From assembly GCA_020201275.1 (NCBI GenBank), contig JAIVHB010000002.1:1-32606 (forward strand): a stretch of DNA of 32,606 bases, given 5' to 3'. The DNA is from Rhodothermaceae bacterium. Its GTDB lineage: Bacteria > Bacteroidota > Rhodothermia > Balneolales > Cyclonatronaceae. Made by a program: the position numbers and the translations under genes. Below, piece by piece: positions 24,363-32,606 of the stretch. Each line of letters opens with the position of its first letter. Position 1 is the first letter of the stretch. The notes under the pieces were generated by a model. The model was not told where the DNA came from. It was given only the letters and a program-made list of their open reading frames with translations, and made no database searches.

Positions 24363-25931
24363 TCACCTCAACTCCGGCCGGCTGTACCCGATCTCCTCGT
24401 TCCGTTCGAAATCATACATCGTAAGCCTCCTGAACTGATAGTATGAAACCCAGTAATCGCTCAGGGTGCTGATGTAGGCGAACCGGGCGTTGTCTTTCTC
24501 GGCCTGCGCGATGAGGAAGTTGGTGATATCGATGTTGCCGATCAGATAGCGGTTCCGGGCCACTTCAAACCGGCGGTCGGCGATGGTGTCGGCCTTGGCG
24601 GCCAGCGCCACCTGCGTCTGAAGCTGCAGAAAACGGAGCGTCTGGAAGTAGATATCCTGCTCAAGGCTGCGGCGCTGCAGGTCGATGGAGGTTTCCACCT
24701 CGCGGCGCTGAGCCTCGGCCGCCTTCAGCTCTGATGAGGCCCGCCCCCACTGCACAATCGGAATCTGGAAGGTCACATTGAATGTCTGCTGGTCGAGCAG
24801 CTCCCGGTATACATCCGGAACGTTGTCGGCCCGCTGGTTCAGACCGAATGTTGCCGACATGTTCGCGCTCAGCCGGCTGGCATGCCGTGCGCGCGATATC
24901 TCGCGGTCGGCCTCCATCTCCTGCAGATCAAAAGCAAAACGGTCGCTCCGGTTCTTAAGGGCTTCGGCTACGGCAAAATCGACATCGATGGCAAGCTGCG
25001 GCACATCCAGCGGCGGGATTACCTCGAGCGGTACATCCTGTGGCAGGTTCAGGTGCAGCTTCAGGTTGCGCACGGCCCGGTCGTACTCAAGCTGCGCGTT
25101 GGCGAGCGACGTTTCGGCATTCAGCAGGGCCAGCTCGCTCTGCAGCAGCTCGTTCTCGGCGATCCGCCCGACCTGAAAACGTCCGCCCGAGATGGTGTAG
25201 ATAGTATCGTTAATAGCCACGTTCAGCCGGGCGTTCTCCACGTTCATCTTCGCAATGTAGACCTCGAAGAAGCGCCGGGCATTCTCGATGGCCACCTCCT
25301 CCATCGATTCGTGGAACTGTTTGTCGGTGATCTCCTCACGGATACTTTCGGTGCGGATGTTCCAGCGCTGATTGTTAAACTGGAAAAGCGGCTGGTTCAG
25401 GCCCACAACAAGCGGGCTGGACTGGTAAAAAATGGTATTTGATGCATTATCGAGTATCAGGTCGACCCGGTTGATGCCCGACTGTACGAACAAATTGCCG
25501 CCGGTTAGCGGGATGCCCTGGTTCACGGCCAGGTTCACCGACGATCTCAGCTGGTTCTGGGAGCGGAACTCCACGGTACCGTCGCCCTGGGTAATAGGGT
25601 TGATGGTACGGTTTATTCCCGGCACGTTGCCCTGCAGCACCAGCCGCGGGTAGAGCTCTGCCCGGAAGGCCCGGAAATCCCAGCTCCGCTGCTGGTAGCG
25701 GTTCATGGCGATCTGAGCAGCCGGGCTCTGCCGCTGGGCGATCCGGATGGCATCGTCGAGGGTGAGGGTGATGGTCTCCTCGTCGAACGCCCGGGTATTG
25801 GTTCCGGCAGATGTCTGGGCCAAAACGGGCAGGGAATGGAGTATCACGGCGGCCGACAGTGCAAGTGCCGGCAGCAGTGCCCGGCTGATTTTGAACCTGA
25901 CCGGTATTCTGTTGATCAGACGATTATTCAT
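24363..25931 (-). CDS. TolC family outer-membrane efflux protein
   Basis: A 522-aa TolC-type channel that carries exported substrates through the outer membrane. The start used is the ATG at 25931, because it is followed by a proper signal peptide (MNNRLINRIPVRFK, a hydrophobic run, VLAQ), whereas the frame continues open a further 55 codons into the permease gene with unrelated, Ser/Arg-rich sequence. The mature protein has two repeats of long helices; typical blocks are LTLDDAIRIAQRQSP near the start, a central VEIAIENARRFFEVY-like helix, and VARNRYLIGNIDITNFLIAQ near the end. The start overlaps the permease stop by eight bases, so it is the third gene of the operon. Confidence 0.9.
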   Translation of the reverse strand: MNNRLINRIPVRFKISRALLPALALSAAVILHSLPVLAQTSAGTNTRAFDEETITLTLDDAIRIAQRQSPAAQIAMNRYQQRSWDFRAFRAELYPRLVLQGNVPGINRTINPITQGDGTVEFRSQNQLRSSVNLAVNQGIPLTGGNLFVQSGINRVDLILDNASNTIFYQSSPLVVGLNQPLFQFNNQRWNIRTESIREEITDKQFHESMEEVAIENARRFFEVYIAKMNVENARLNVAINDTIYTISGGRFQVGRIAENELLQSELALLNAETSLANAQLEYDRAVRNLKLHLNLPQDVPLEVIPPLDVPQLAIDVDFAVAEALKNRSDRFAFDLQEMEADREISRARHASRLSANMSATFGLNQRADNVPDVYRELLDQQTFNVTFQIPIVQWGRASSELKAAEAQRREVETSIDLQRRSLEQDIYFQTLRFLQLQTQVALAAKADTIADRRFEVARNRYLIGNIDITNFLIAQAEKDNARFAYISTLSDYWVSYYQFRRLTMYDFERNEEIGYSRPELR

Positions 25932-27195
25932 AGCGTAAACTGATTGCCGGGTCTTTGGATGCAGCCTGGCGGGCCGGGTAGATCCCGAAGATGAGTCCGA
26001 TGGAGACAGAAACCACAAAAGAAATGACCACCGCCCACGGCGAAATGATAGTGATGATGCCGGTGAAGTACTCAATTCCGTAACTGATTCCCACACCTAG
26101 CAGTATTCCGATGATGCCCCCGGTAAGTCCGATGGCCACGGCTTCGAACAGGAATTGCAGAACCACATCTTTGCGTGTGGCCCCAAGCGACATCCGCACG
26201 CCGATCTCCCGAGTGCGTTCGAGCACCGATGCCAGCATGATATTCATAATACCGATACCACCCACAATGAGCGATATGGAGGCGATGGCCGCCAGTACGA
26301 TGTTGAAAATGTTACGTGTACGCTGCTCCTGTTCAAGCAGCTGATCGGGAATGATGACCTGGAAATCGACCACATTATTGTGCCTGCGCTCAAGCATCCT
26401 GCTCACTACGCCGGCAATGGAACCCATATAGTCGGTATCGGTTACGCGGATCACAAGCCGGTCGAGCTGATGGTAGTTTCCGCGCTGCTGTGTCTCATTT
26501 CTGTTGGCAGCCGCCTCCTGAACATCCATTACAGACACGTGTGCCCGGTTCCGGTAGCGCAAAAGAGCCGTGGTAACAGGTGTGTAGATATCCATGTTGT
26601 AGTCGCGTATGCCCAGCGTCTGCAGGTTCTGCTCGGATACGCCTAAGGCCTCCTCACCGGCGAAAAAACGGGCCTTGATGCCATGCCCGATAATGGCAAC
26701 GGCAGCACTGTTTTCAAGGTGGTTGTCAAGAAAGTAGGATCCCTCGGCCACACGGTAGTCCTGGCTTTCGAAAAAACGGTTGGTCACACCCACCAGTTTG
26801 CCGCTCCTCCGCAGGCCCGAACGGATGAAGGCCGTCTCGATCTCAATTTCGGGGCTGGTGTATTCGATCCGGGGGATGATCCTGATAATGCTTTCTGCAT
26901 CTTCGAGGGTGAGCCCGGGCGAATACCGGATCCGTTCGGCCCGCTGGCTGTTCTGGTCTTCTTCATCAATAACCCCCTCAAACTGCTCGGAAACCGGCTG
27001 AATGATAATGTTATTGGCACCAAGCAGCTTGATCTGTTCAATGATCTCCATCTGCGCCCCCGACCCGATAGCCAGCATGGAGATGACGGAGGCAACACCA
27101 AAGATGATGCCCAGAGACGTCAGCATAGCCCTGAATTTGTTCTGACCAATCGCCTCAACAGCGATCAGAAAGTTGTAGGTGAAGTGCTTAATCAC
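25924..27195 (-). CDS. MacB-like ABC transporter permease (FtsX fold)
   Basis: A 423-aa permease of the MacB_PCD/FtsX type: an N-terminal helix (about residues 24-46, within LTSLGIIFGVASVISMLAIGSG), a large periplasmic domain (about 50-280) and three C-terminal helices (about 290-312, 343-365, 385-405). GGIGIMNIMLASVLERTREIGVRMSLGA is the family hallmark. It lacks the ATPase domain of full MacB, and no ATPase gene is present in the operon. The start overlaps the adaptor stop by eight bases. It presumably works with the adaptor and TolC protein in a tripartite mechanotransmission pump; the substrate is unknown. Confidence 0.92.
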   Translation of the reverse strand: MIKHFTYNFLIAVEAIGQNKFRAMLTSLGIIFGVASVISMLAIGSGAQMEIIEQIKLLGANNIIIQPVSEQFEGVIDEEDQNSQRAERIRYSPGLTLEDAESIIRIIPRIEYTSPEIEIETAFIRSGLRRSGKLVGVTNRFFESQDYRVAEGSYFLDNHLENSAAVAIIGHGIKARFFAGEEALGVSEQNLQTLGIRDYNMDIYTPVTTALLRYRNRAHVSVMDVQEAAANRNETQQRGNYHQLDRLVIRVTDTDYMGSIAGVVSRMLERRHNNVVDFQVIIPDQLLEQEQRTRNIFNIVLAAIASISLIVGGIGIMNIMLASVLERTREIGVRMSLGATRKDVVLQFLFEAVAIGLTGGIIGILLGVGISYGIEYFTGIITIISPWAVVISFVVSVSIGLIFGIYPARQAASKDPAISLRYE

Positions 27196-28465
27196 TGTTT
27201 GGCTGGTCTTCGGCGAGATACCCGTCCAGATAGATTAAACTGAGGTCACCCGGATTTGCCGGAGTGGAAAGGTACACCATGTCGTCTTCGGTGAGCCCTT
27301 CGGCAATAGTGACCTCATTCTCGTTCATCAGGCCCAGCATTACCTGCTGCCGGACCGTCCGGGTGCCGGTGCGTTTGTATACAAAGCTGATATTGTCGGC
27401 GGTGTGTACAGCCTCAAGGGGGATGTAAAGGGCATTTTCGAGAGTGTTCACTACAATGTTATTGCTGGTGGTCATGGCCGGGCGGAGGGTCGTGTCGCTC
27501 TCGTTGATCTGCACCACCACCTCGAACACCTTGGCATCGGAGTTCGGACGCTGTTCACCGATGTTGGCTACCGAAAGGATTTCGCCCGTGAGGCGTTTGT
27601 CGGGGTCGGCATCCAGTCCTATATGAACCGCCTGGCCGCGCAGTACCTTCTGAATATCGATTTCGTTCACATAGGTGAGCGATTCCATGACCGTAAGGTC
27701 CGGTAGCGTTGCCACGACCGGGTTCCAGCCGCTGATCGATGAGCCGGGGCCGCGCCGGCGTCCCTGGTTATCGCGCCCGTAGATCACCATCCCGTTTTCA
27801 GGGGCGTTGATGGTGAACTGCTCGAGTACACTCATGAGCATCCGGTAGCCGTTCTCCTCCTTGTTGAACTCGGCCTCCACCTCCCTCATGCGCGCTTCAG
27901 CCTGTTGGGCACGGGTCGCGTAGTTGTTGGTTGCCTGGTTGTAGTTACGGACGGCGCGTTCATAGTCGATCTCGGCCTGGCGCTGCACCGACGGGGCCTC
28001 GAATTTCGACTGCTCCATCACAAGCTGGCGCTCCTCCATCGCATAGCGGAGGTTGATGAGCTCGTCGCGGGCACCGGAAAGGGTAAGGGTGGTATCGAGC
28101 ATGGCCTGTTCAACCTGCGAGCGCAGCCGTTCCAGGTTGATCTCCACATCCTGTATGCGGCTGGCGATCTCGGTACGGTCGAGTTCGGCCACAAATTCCC
28201 CGGCCTTCACAACCGTGCCCTCCGGTACAATCCGTTCGATGGCCAGCTGCCAGATACCCACATTCCGTGCCTGGCGCGGACCGGTAATTTCGATCGAATT
28301 TTTGGCACGCAACTCGCCTGAGGTGTTTACGGTAACCACAAACGGCCCGGTTGACGGCCTCACAAGTATATCAGCCTGAACGCTGTCTGTACCCGTGGCA
28401 AAGTAGAGGACAAGTGTAAATAAGATCAGGGAGCCGGCGATGATGCCTATCGTCGATTTCTTCAT
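27188..28465 (-). CDS. MacA/HlyD-like periplasmic adaptor
   Basis: A 425-aa membrane-fusion protein. One N-terminal membrane helix (about residues 7-25) is followed by a barrel-sandwich segment (VTVNTSGELRAKNSIEITGP), a long alpha-helical hairpin (about 105-210, the region starting DVEINLERLRSQVEQ), the rest of the lipoyl domain (INAPENGMVIYGRDNQGRR) and beta-barrel and membrane-proximal domains. It links the MacB-like permease to the TolC protein. It is the first gene of the operon, with its promoter probably in the region 28466-28560. It is somewhat longer than typical MacA. Confidence 0.9.
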   Translation of the reverse strand: MKKSTIGIIAGSLILFTLVLYFATGTDSVQADILVRPSTGPFVVTVNTSGELRAKNSIEITGPRQARNVGIWQLAIERIVPEGTVVKAGEFVAELDRTEIASRIQDVEINLERLRSQVEQAMLDTTLTLSGARDELINLRYAMEERQLVMEQSKFEAPSVQRQAEIDYERAVRNYNQATNNYATRAQQAEARMREVEAEFNKEENGYRMLMSVLEQFTINAPENGMVIYGRDNQGRRRGPGSSISGWNPVVATLPDLTVMESLTYVNEIDIQKVLRGQAVHIGLDADPDKRLTGEILSVANIGEQRPNSDAKVFEVVVQINESDTTLRPAMTTSNNIVVNTLENALYIPLEAVHTADNISFVYKRTGTRTVRQQVMLGLMNENEVTIAEGLTEDDMVYLSTPANPGDLSLIYLDGYLAEDQPNSD

Positions 28466-28807
28466 GAAACAGGATCAGTTTAAAAAAAAGTGGTATATCC
28501 GTAGTTGCCGCATACAAACGTAAAACTAACGATTTCGTTTCAAAAAGGCGTATGGATCATGGTAAAAGTTTATTAAGCAACATGAACAACCTGCGAGAGT
28601 CCGGAGCATGGCCTGAGCGCAGTCCTGAGCGCAGTCCTGAGCGCAGCGGAGCGCAGTCGAAGGGCGCAGTCGAAGGGCGAAGTCGAAGGTCGCAGCGGAG
28701 GTCCTCGCATACTTCTTCCACCGCGCGCCCCCATGTGCGTATATTAATCAGGTATTATTCACCAATATTCCTGACCATTATTCATTCTCACATCTTTAAA
28801 ACATTCC
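28466..28807. other. 342-bp intergenic region between divergent genes
   Basis: This gap lies between the efflux operon (minus) and the SpoIID gene (plus). It contains AT-rich flanks, likely holding the two promoters, and in the centre a degenerate repeat array at 28612-28702. No gene is seen; the open frame crossing it reads through the repeats. Confidence 0.5.
28612..28702. repeat. GC-rich short tandem repeat array of the GAGCGCAG/GTCGAAGG family
   Basis: Three 12-bp units CCTGAGCGCAGT/C (28612-28623, 28624-28635, 28636-28647) are followed by 13-bp units CGCAGTCGAAGGG at 28652-28664 and 28665-28677, then variants at 28678-28690 and 28691-28702. The words match the arms of the palindromic element at 9781-9956 (GAGCGCA, GAAGTCGAA), so it appears to be an amplified fragment of the same dispersed family. 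Confidence 0.8.
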
Positions 28808-30196
28808 ATGCTAAACAGTCAAACTGTATACCATTTCATACTGGTTCTGCTGGCAGCTGCAGCCGGAAGCTGGAGCTGTGGCGGGCAAACCGAAAATGAT
28901 GCCCGCTCAGGTGCCGATCCCGTATTTCCGGATGAACCGGTCATCCGGGTTCTTATACTTGATACCACCGAAAGCATTACGCTCATTCCGCATAATGACT
29001 GGAAGCTGACATTCGAAGGTCATACGGAAACCTGGGGCCCGGGTGATGGCCCACTGGATCTATCGGCCGTTTCTGGCTTTATAAGGATCAACCTGTTGGA
29101 AAGCCGTGGCAATACCCAACCGGAGATGTTGACCTTTGAGGGAGTCCATGACTCTACTACCCTGCTCATCCGGGATGTGCCCTATGGTGTGGGCTGGTGG
29201 TGGGAGGGGAAGGAAGACCGGGAATACGAAGGTGTGATCCGCATCCATTCCACAGACGGTGACCGGTTGCAGGTAGTCGTGGAACTGCCGCTGGAACGCT
29301 ACCTGAAAGGGGTTGTACCGTATGAGATTGGTGGGGATTCGCCTCCTGAAGCACTCAAGGCCCAGGCTGTGGCCGCGCGGTCGGAGGCGGTACGAGCGCT
29401 GACTACCGGAATCTACAGCGGTCCCGGCTACGATCTCACATCCGATGTGGAGAGTCAGGTTTTCAGCGGCAACATCCGGCGTACGGATGCATCCGACCGC
29501 GCCGTGGATGAAACGGCATCCCTGATTCTGAGCGAGAACGGACAGCCGGTGAACGCTTACTACGCGTCGAACTGCGGTGGTCACTCCGAGCTCATCGTCA
29601 ATGTGTGGCCCGATCGCCCCGATCCGCTTACCTATCACAGCGCACTCACGGATTCGGATGAGCGGGTGCTGCTGGACCTCGGCACTGAGGAGAGTCTGAG
29701 AGAGTGGATAAGCTCGGAACCGGAGGTGTTCTGCAATCCTGATCTTGAGCCCGGGCTGCCCGAATGGAGCCGTGCAAATTTCAGATGGCAGAGAACGTTT
29801 ACAGGAGATGAGATCAGCAAAATGGTTTCTCAAAATGCTCACGATGGCATCACCAATTCAGGCCAATGCCGTTCTGATTGCGGTCTTCTGTTAAAAATCG
29901 TACCGCTGAAACGCGGCCCGTCGGGCAGGATTTTCGAAGCCCGGTTCGATTTTGAGCGCGATAGTTTTGAAGTAACGGGGGAGCTGGCGATCAGGCAGCT
30001 GTTTATGCCACCTCTGCGCAGCTCGGCATTTGTTGCAGACCGAGATGGTGATACCTGGAACCTGAACGGTGCCGGATGGGGGCATGGTGTCGGGATGTGC
30101 CAGTCGGGGGCAGTGGCCCAGGCCCTGCAGGGCAGGGATTTTATCGCCATTCTGGGGCACTATTATCCCGATACACAGATTATCAAAAGCTACTGA
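28808..30196 (+). CDS. SpoIID/LytB-domain lipoprotein
   Basis: A 462-aa lipoprotein with a SpoIID/LytB domain, which in Bacillus is a lytic transglycosylase acting on peptidoglycan stripped of stem peptides. The lipobox GSWSC places lipid on Cys24. The domain shows LPLERYLKGVVPYEIGG with the equivalent of the catalytic Glu (Glu173), EALKAQAVAARSEAVRAL, YYASNCGGHSE (a metal-binding His/Cys region) and a C-terminal GAGWGHGVGMCQSGA (421-435). An N-terminal region (about 40-150) contains an additional beta domain. In a non-sporulating Gram-negative bacterium it probably remodels the wall at the outer or inner membrane. The ATG at 28808 leads straight into the signal peptide. Confidence 0.9.
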   Translation: MLNSQTVYHFILVLLAAAAGSWSCGGQTENDARSGADPVFPDEPVIRVLILDTTESITLIPHNDWKLTFEGHTETWGPGDGPLDLSAVSGFIRINLLESRGNTQPEMLTFEGVHDSTTLLIRDVPYGVGWWWEGKEDREYEGVIRIHSTDGDRLQVVVELPLERYLKGVVPYEIGGDSPPEALKAQAVAARSEAVRALTTGIYSGPGYDLTSDVESQVFSGNIRRTDASDRAVDETASLILSENGQPVNAYYASNCGGHSELIVNVWPDRPDPLTYHSALTDSDERVLLDLGTEESLREWISSEPEVFCNPDLEPGLPEWSRANFRWQRTFTGDEISKMVSQNAHDGITNSGQCRSDCGLLLKIVPLKRGPSGRIFEARFDFERDSFEVTGELAIRQLFMPPLRSSAFVADRDGDTWNLNGAGWGHGVGMCQSGAVAQALQGRDFIAILGHYYPDTQIIKSY

Positions 30197-30234
30197 TTGC
30201 AGAAACAGGGCATTCGGATAATCGCGTTTTAGTC

Positions 30235-30309
30235 CATCCGGTCTGAAGTAATCCGGTATGCAGCAATCCGGTATGCAGCAATCCGATTTGCAGCGGTCTG
30301 ATTTCAATC
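30235..30309 (+). repeat. 15-bp tandem repeat between convergent genes
   Basis: Units of AATCCGGTATGCAGC occur at 30250-30264 and 30265-30279, then diverge progressively (30280-30294, 30295-30309), with a further degenerate copy at 30235-30249. It lies downstream of both convergent genes and seems non-coding. Confidence 0.8.
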
Positions 30310-30360
30310 GAAAGAGAATAAAACTTCCGGCTGCATTATTTCCGGCTGCATTTATGTGTA

Positions 30361-32457
30361 CTAAGGATACCTGCCGAACCACTCCAGGATCCGGTCGAGC
30401 CTTTCTACCAGATTTACCGGCTTTCCTCCGCGCGACAGGCCGTGGTTTTCGCCACGAAATACCACCATTTCGGTCTCGACGCCGTTTATTTTGAGAGCAT
30501 AGTAAAACTCCTCGCCCTGGCCGATAGGTGTGGTCTGATCCCGGTCGCTGTGGATGATGAGTGTGGGTGTAGTGATTCTGTCGGCGTATTTGAGAGGGGA
30601 GCGGTCCCAGTAGTAGTCGTAATTCTCCCAGATCGTGCCTCCGAATTCTTCCTGCATGGCCTGGGGAGTGTATGCCTGGGTACCGGCCTCCGAGATCCAG
30701 TTGGTTACCGTGCGCTGGGTTACGGCTGCACGGAACATTCCCGGGTGTTGTGAAATAATCCAGCTGGTGAGGAAACCCCCGTGGCTGCCGCCTGTGATGT
30801 ACAGCCGGTCGCGGTCGATCCAGGGGTTGCGGGCCAGCACGCTGTCGAGTCCGGCCATGTTGTCGCGGTAATCGGCCCCGCCATAATCGCGGTGTACCGC
30901 ACTCTGATGGTCGAAACCGTAGCCGTGGCTGCCCCGGTAATTGGTGAAAAAGACGGCATAGCCGTTGGCGGCCATCATCTGGTTTTCATGGAACCACTGA
31001 TGGCCCCACATGCCGCCGGGGCCGCCCTTGATGTTCAGAATGAGAGGCCAGGTACTATTCTCGTTCCATCCCACGGGCTTCATAAGGAAGCCATGAACAC
31101 GCATGCCCGCCTCATTCGTGAACCAGAACGGCTCAACAGGCTGCAGGGCGATGGTGTCGAGCAGGGCTTCGTTGAAACGTGTGAGCTGCGTTTCCCGTGA
31201 GCCGTCTGAACGGGCCACATAAACTTCAGCCAGGTTTTGTTCATCCTCCCGGGTGAATGTGACCAAACGCCCGTCGCGGGACTGCGTAACACCGCTGATC
31301 GAAAAGGCCCCGTGCATCACAGTGGCGATGGAGCCGCTGCGGGTGTCGACCCGGTAGAGGCCCTGGCTGCCACGGTCGCCGGCCTGAAACAGCAGGTGAC
31401 GGCTGTCGGGTTGCCAGGTCAGGTTCGAGGGGATCAGATCGAGGGTGGGTGCGGCATTCCGTAATCCGGTGCCGTAGGGCCCGGTCAGATAGATCCAGTT
31501 GCGTTTGTACCGCCCTTCGGTGTAACTGAACGCGATGGTTTTGCCATCGGGCGACCAGGCCGCAGAGGTCGACCGCGCCCCGCCCGGAGTGATGCGTGTT
31601 ATGGCACCGCTGTCGGCAGGGATTGCGAAAATATCCATCAAATAGCCGCCTTCGTACTCATTCCCCGTGGTATCGGCGTGGAATACGATGGTGGTGCCAT
31701 CGGCCGACCATGTTGCACCCCCGGCATTCCAGGCCGATGATGAGGTGAGCTGCCGGAGAGTGTCGGCGGCCACATCAAAGACGTGGATGTGGTTCCGTTC
31801 CTGGCCCAGTATTCCCGTGCCGTTGGCTTTGTAAAGGGATGTGGTGATGACGTGAATATCGGGTTCCGGCGCTTTTTTCGCACTGTTTGCTGCGGAAGCG
31901 CTGCCGTTTTCTGTCTGGGTGCCCGACTGGCTGCCGATGGCATCACCAGTTTCGTTTTCACTGCCGGCTGTTTTCGTTTTTTGTTCAGACCTGATCTGTA
32001 CGAGAATTTTACTGCCGTCGGGCGACCATTCGAAGCTGCCGATATTGTGCTCGGCGGCTATGAGCGGACGGGCTTCGCCGCCGTCTGTGGGCATCACCCA
32101 TACTTTGGTGTTGCCGTCGCGGTTGGCCAGAAAAGCAAGTTGCCGGCCATCGTGCGACCACCGTGGTGAGCGGTCGGAGGTACCGGCTGTGTACTGCACC
32201 GGTTCGCTGTTGCCGGTGGCATCCACCATCCAGATGTTGCTATCACGCGAGCGGCGGTCGTCGGATACCACCGAGCGGACAAAGGCGACCCGGCTGCCGT
32301 CGGGCGAAATCTGCGTATCGCTCACAAACTGGAAATGATGGTAATCGGAGGGCTGAAGACCCCGGATCCCGCTGTTATCCTGGGCAAACAGCCCGGAACC
32401 GGTGGTTATAAAGAATAACATCAGCAAAATGAGCCCGGTGTAACGCGAAGTGTTCAT
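30361..32457 (-). CDS. secreted S9 family peptidase (prolyl oligopeptidase family)
   Basis: A 698-aa serine peptidase of the S9C type, acyl-aminoacyl peptidase or dipeptidyl-peptidase 5-like. A signal peptide ends in LFAQ (about residues 1-26). A WD40-like beta propeller with TolB-type blades (WSPDG and WSHDGRQLAF) spans about 40-430, interrupted near 160-200 by a low-complexity Ser/Glu/Thr-rich insert. The C-terminal alpha/beta hydrolase domain has the nucleophile in GGSHGGF (Ser558), the acid in HSDRDQTTP (Asp640) and the base in GENHG (His672), so the triad is complete. It should release dipeptides or acylated residues from peptides in the periplasm. The start is the ATG at 32457, giving the signal peptide. 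Confidence 0.93.
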   Translation of the reverse strand: MNTSRYTGLILLMLFFITTGSGLFAQDNSGIRGLQPSDYHHFQFVSDTQISPDGSRVAFVRSVVSDDRRSRDSNIWMVDATGNSEPVQYTAGTSDRSPRWSHDGRQLAFLANRDGNTKVWVMPTDGGEARPLIAAEHNIGSFEWSPDGSKILVQIRSEQKTKTAGSENETGDAIGSQSGTQTENGSASAANSAKKAPEPDIHVITTSLYKANGTGILGQERNHIHVFDVAADTLRQLTSSSAWNAGGATWSADGTTIVFHADTTGNEYEGGYLMDIFAIPADSGAITRITPGGARSTSAAWSPDGKTIAFSYTEGRYKRNWIYLTGPYGTGLRNAAPTLDLIPSNLTWQPDSRHLLFQAGDRGSQGLYRVDTRSGSIATVMHGAFSISGVTQSRDGRLVTFTREDEQNLAEVYVARSDGSRETQLTRFNEALLDTIALQPVEPFWFTNEAGMRVHGFLMKPVGWNENSTWPLILNIKGGPGGMWGHQWFHENQMMAANGYAVFFTNYRGSHGYGFDHQSAVHRDYGGADYRDNMAGLDSVLARNPWIDRDRLYITGGSHGGFLTSWIISQHPGMFRAAVTQRTVTNWISEAGTQAYTPQAMQEEFGGTIWENYDYYWDRSPLKYADRITTPTLIIHSDRDQTTPIGQGEEFYYALKINGVETEMVVFRGENHGLSRGGKPVNLVERLDRILEWFGRYP

Positions 32458-32520
32458 GGAATGGAGGGTTGGTGAGTACGCGGAATGGGGATGGTTATCG
32501 CAGGATTTTGATTCGTATTA

Positions 32521-32536
32521 ATACAGAATACTGTAT
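32521..32536. promoter_or_regulatory. inverted repeat ATACAG-N4-CTGTAT upstream of the S9 peptidase
   Basis: Perfect 6-bp arms with a 4-bp spacer lie 64 bases before the peptidase start, in an AT-rich promoter-like stretch. It could be an operator. The half-site order is opposite to that of the LexA box CTGT-N8-ACAG, so LexA is not implied. Confidence 0.3.
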
Positions 32537-32606
32537 CAGAATTGTAAAGGAACGAATCCCGGCGGTATCAAACAACAGAAAAAAAGCCTGTGAGCCCGGT
32601 TGGTGA

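Noticed and set aside
25932-26096. A 55-codon N-terminal extension of the TolC protein
   Set aside because: It lies inside the permease gene, is Ser/Arg-rich with no homology feel, and the internal ATG at 25931 starts a perfect signal peptide.
28552-28899. A 115-codon plus-strand frame with PERSPERSPERS repeats
   Set aside because: It is a translation of the dispersed DNA repeat and overlaps the start of the SpoIID gene in another frame.
32521-32536. LexA (SOS) box
   Set aside because: The arms are ACAG then CTGT, the reverse order of the CTGT-N8-ACAG box.

Overview
The window is chromosomal DNA of a Gram-negative, aerobic or microaerobic heterotroph, most likely from the Balneolota/Rhodothermota side of the Bacteroidota supergroup. 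The evidence is a type IX secretion C-terminal sorting module on a secreted glycoside hydrolase-like protein, a fused CcoN-CcoO cbb3 oxidase subunit with a mono-heme CcoP, many lipoproteins and outer-membrane barrels, and Shine-Dalgarno sites before the oxidase genes. The lineage is inferred from gene style only. There is no phage, plasmid, insertion sequence, CRISPR array or defence system.

Layout. 1-3509: three unrelated metabolic genes on +, encoding a polysaccharide pyruvyl transferase family protein, a fold-type II PLP threonine dehydratase/serine racemase and an NmrA-like NAD(P)-binding protein. 3858-12784: a complete cbb3 oxidase locus on + (ccoI, ccoS, ccoNO, ccoQ, ccoP, ccoG, ccoH and a TauE/SafE-like membrane protein). 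It is interrupted between ccoP and ccoG by a 170-bp nested palindromic repeat. It is followed by a frameshifted remnant of a beta-barrel C-terminus. 13337-17597: an envelope cluster of a small lipoprotein, a 771-aa protein with three apparent beta-barrel modules joined by coiled-coil linkers, and an OmpA-family protein with a long VSDT-repeat stalk. 17702-19920 (minus): a secreted GHL10-type protein translationally coupled to a small membrane protein. 20137-20210 (minus): tRNA-Arg(ACG) with a good terminator. 20418-23128 (+): a YceI protein, a glyoxalase-fold ring-cleaving dioxygenase and a Na+/Ca2+ exchanger. 23141-24115 (minus): an SMP-30/gluconolactonase lipoprotein. 24363-28465 (minus): an overlapping three-gene export operon (MacA-like adaptor, MacB-like permease, TolC) with no ATPase gene. 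28808-30196 (+): a SpoIID/LytB-domain lipoprotein. 30361-32457 (minus): a secreted S9 family serine peptidase.

How it fits together. The oxidase block is self-contained: CcoI imports copper, CcoS and CcoH assist assembly, CcoNO/Q/P form the enzyme, CcoG is the membrane Fe-S protein and the SafE-like protein probably also serves metal or heme maturation. The most unusual part is the 13337-17597 envelope cluster, which I cannot assign to a named system. Other points of interest are the composite palindromes, the pseudogene and several candidate operators and short tandem repeats.
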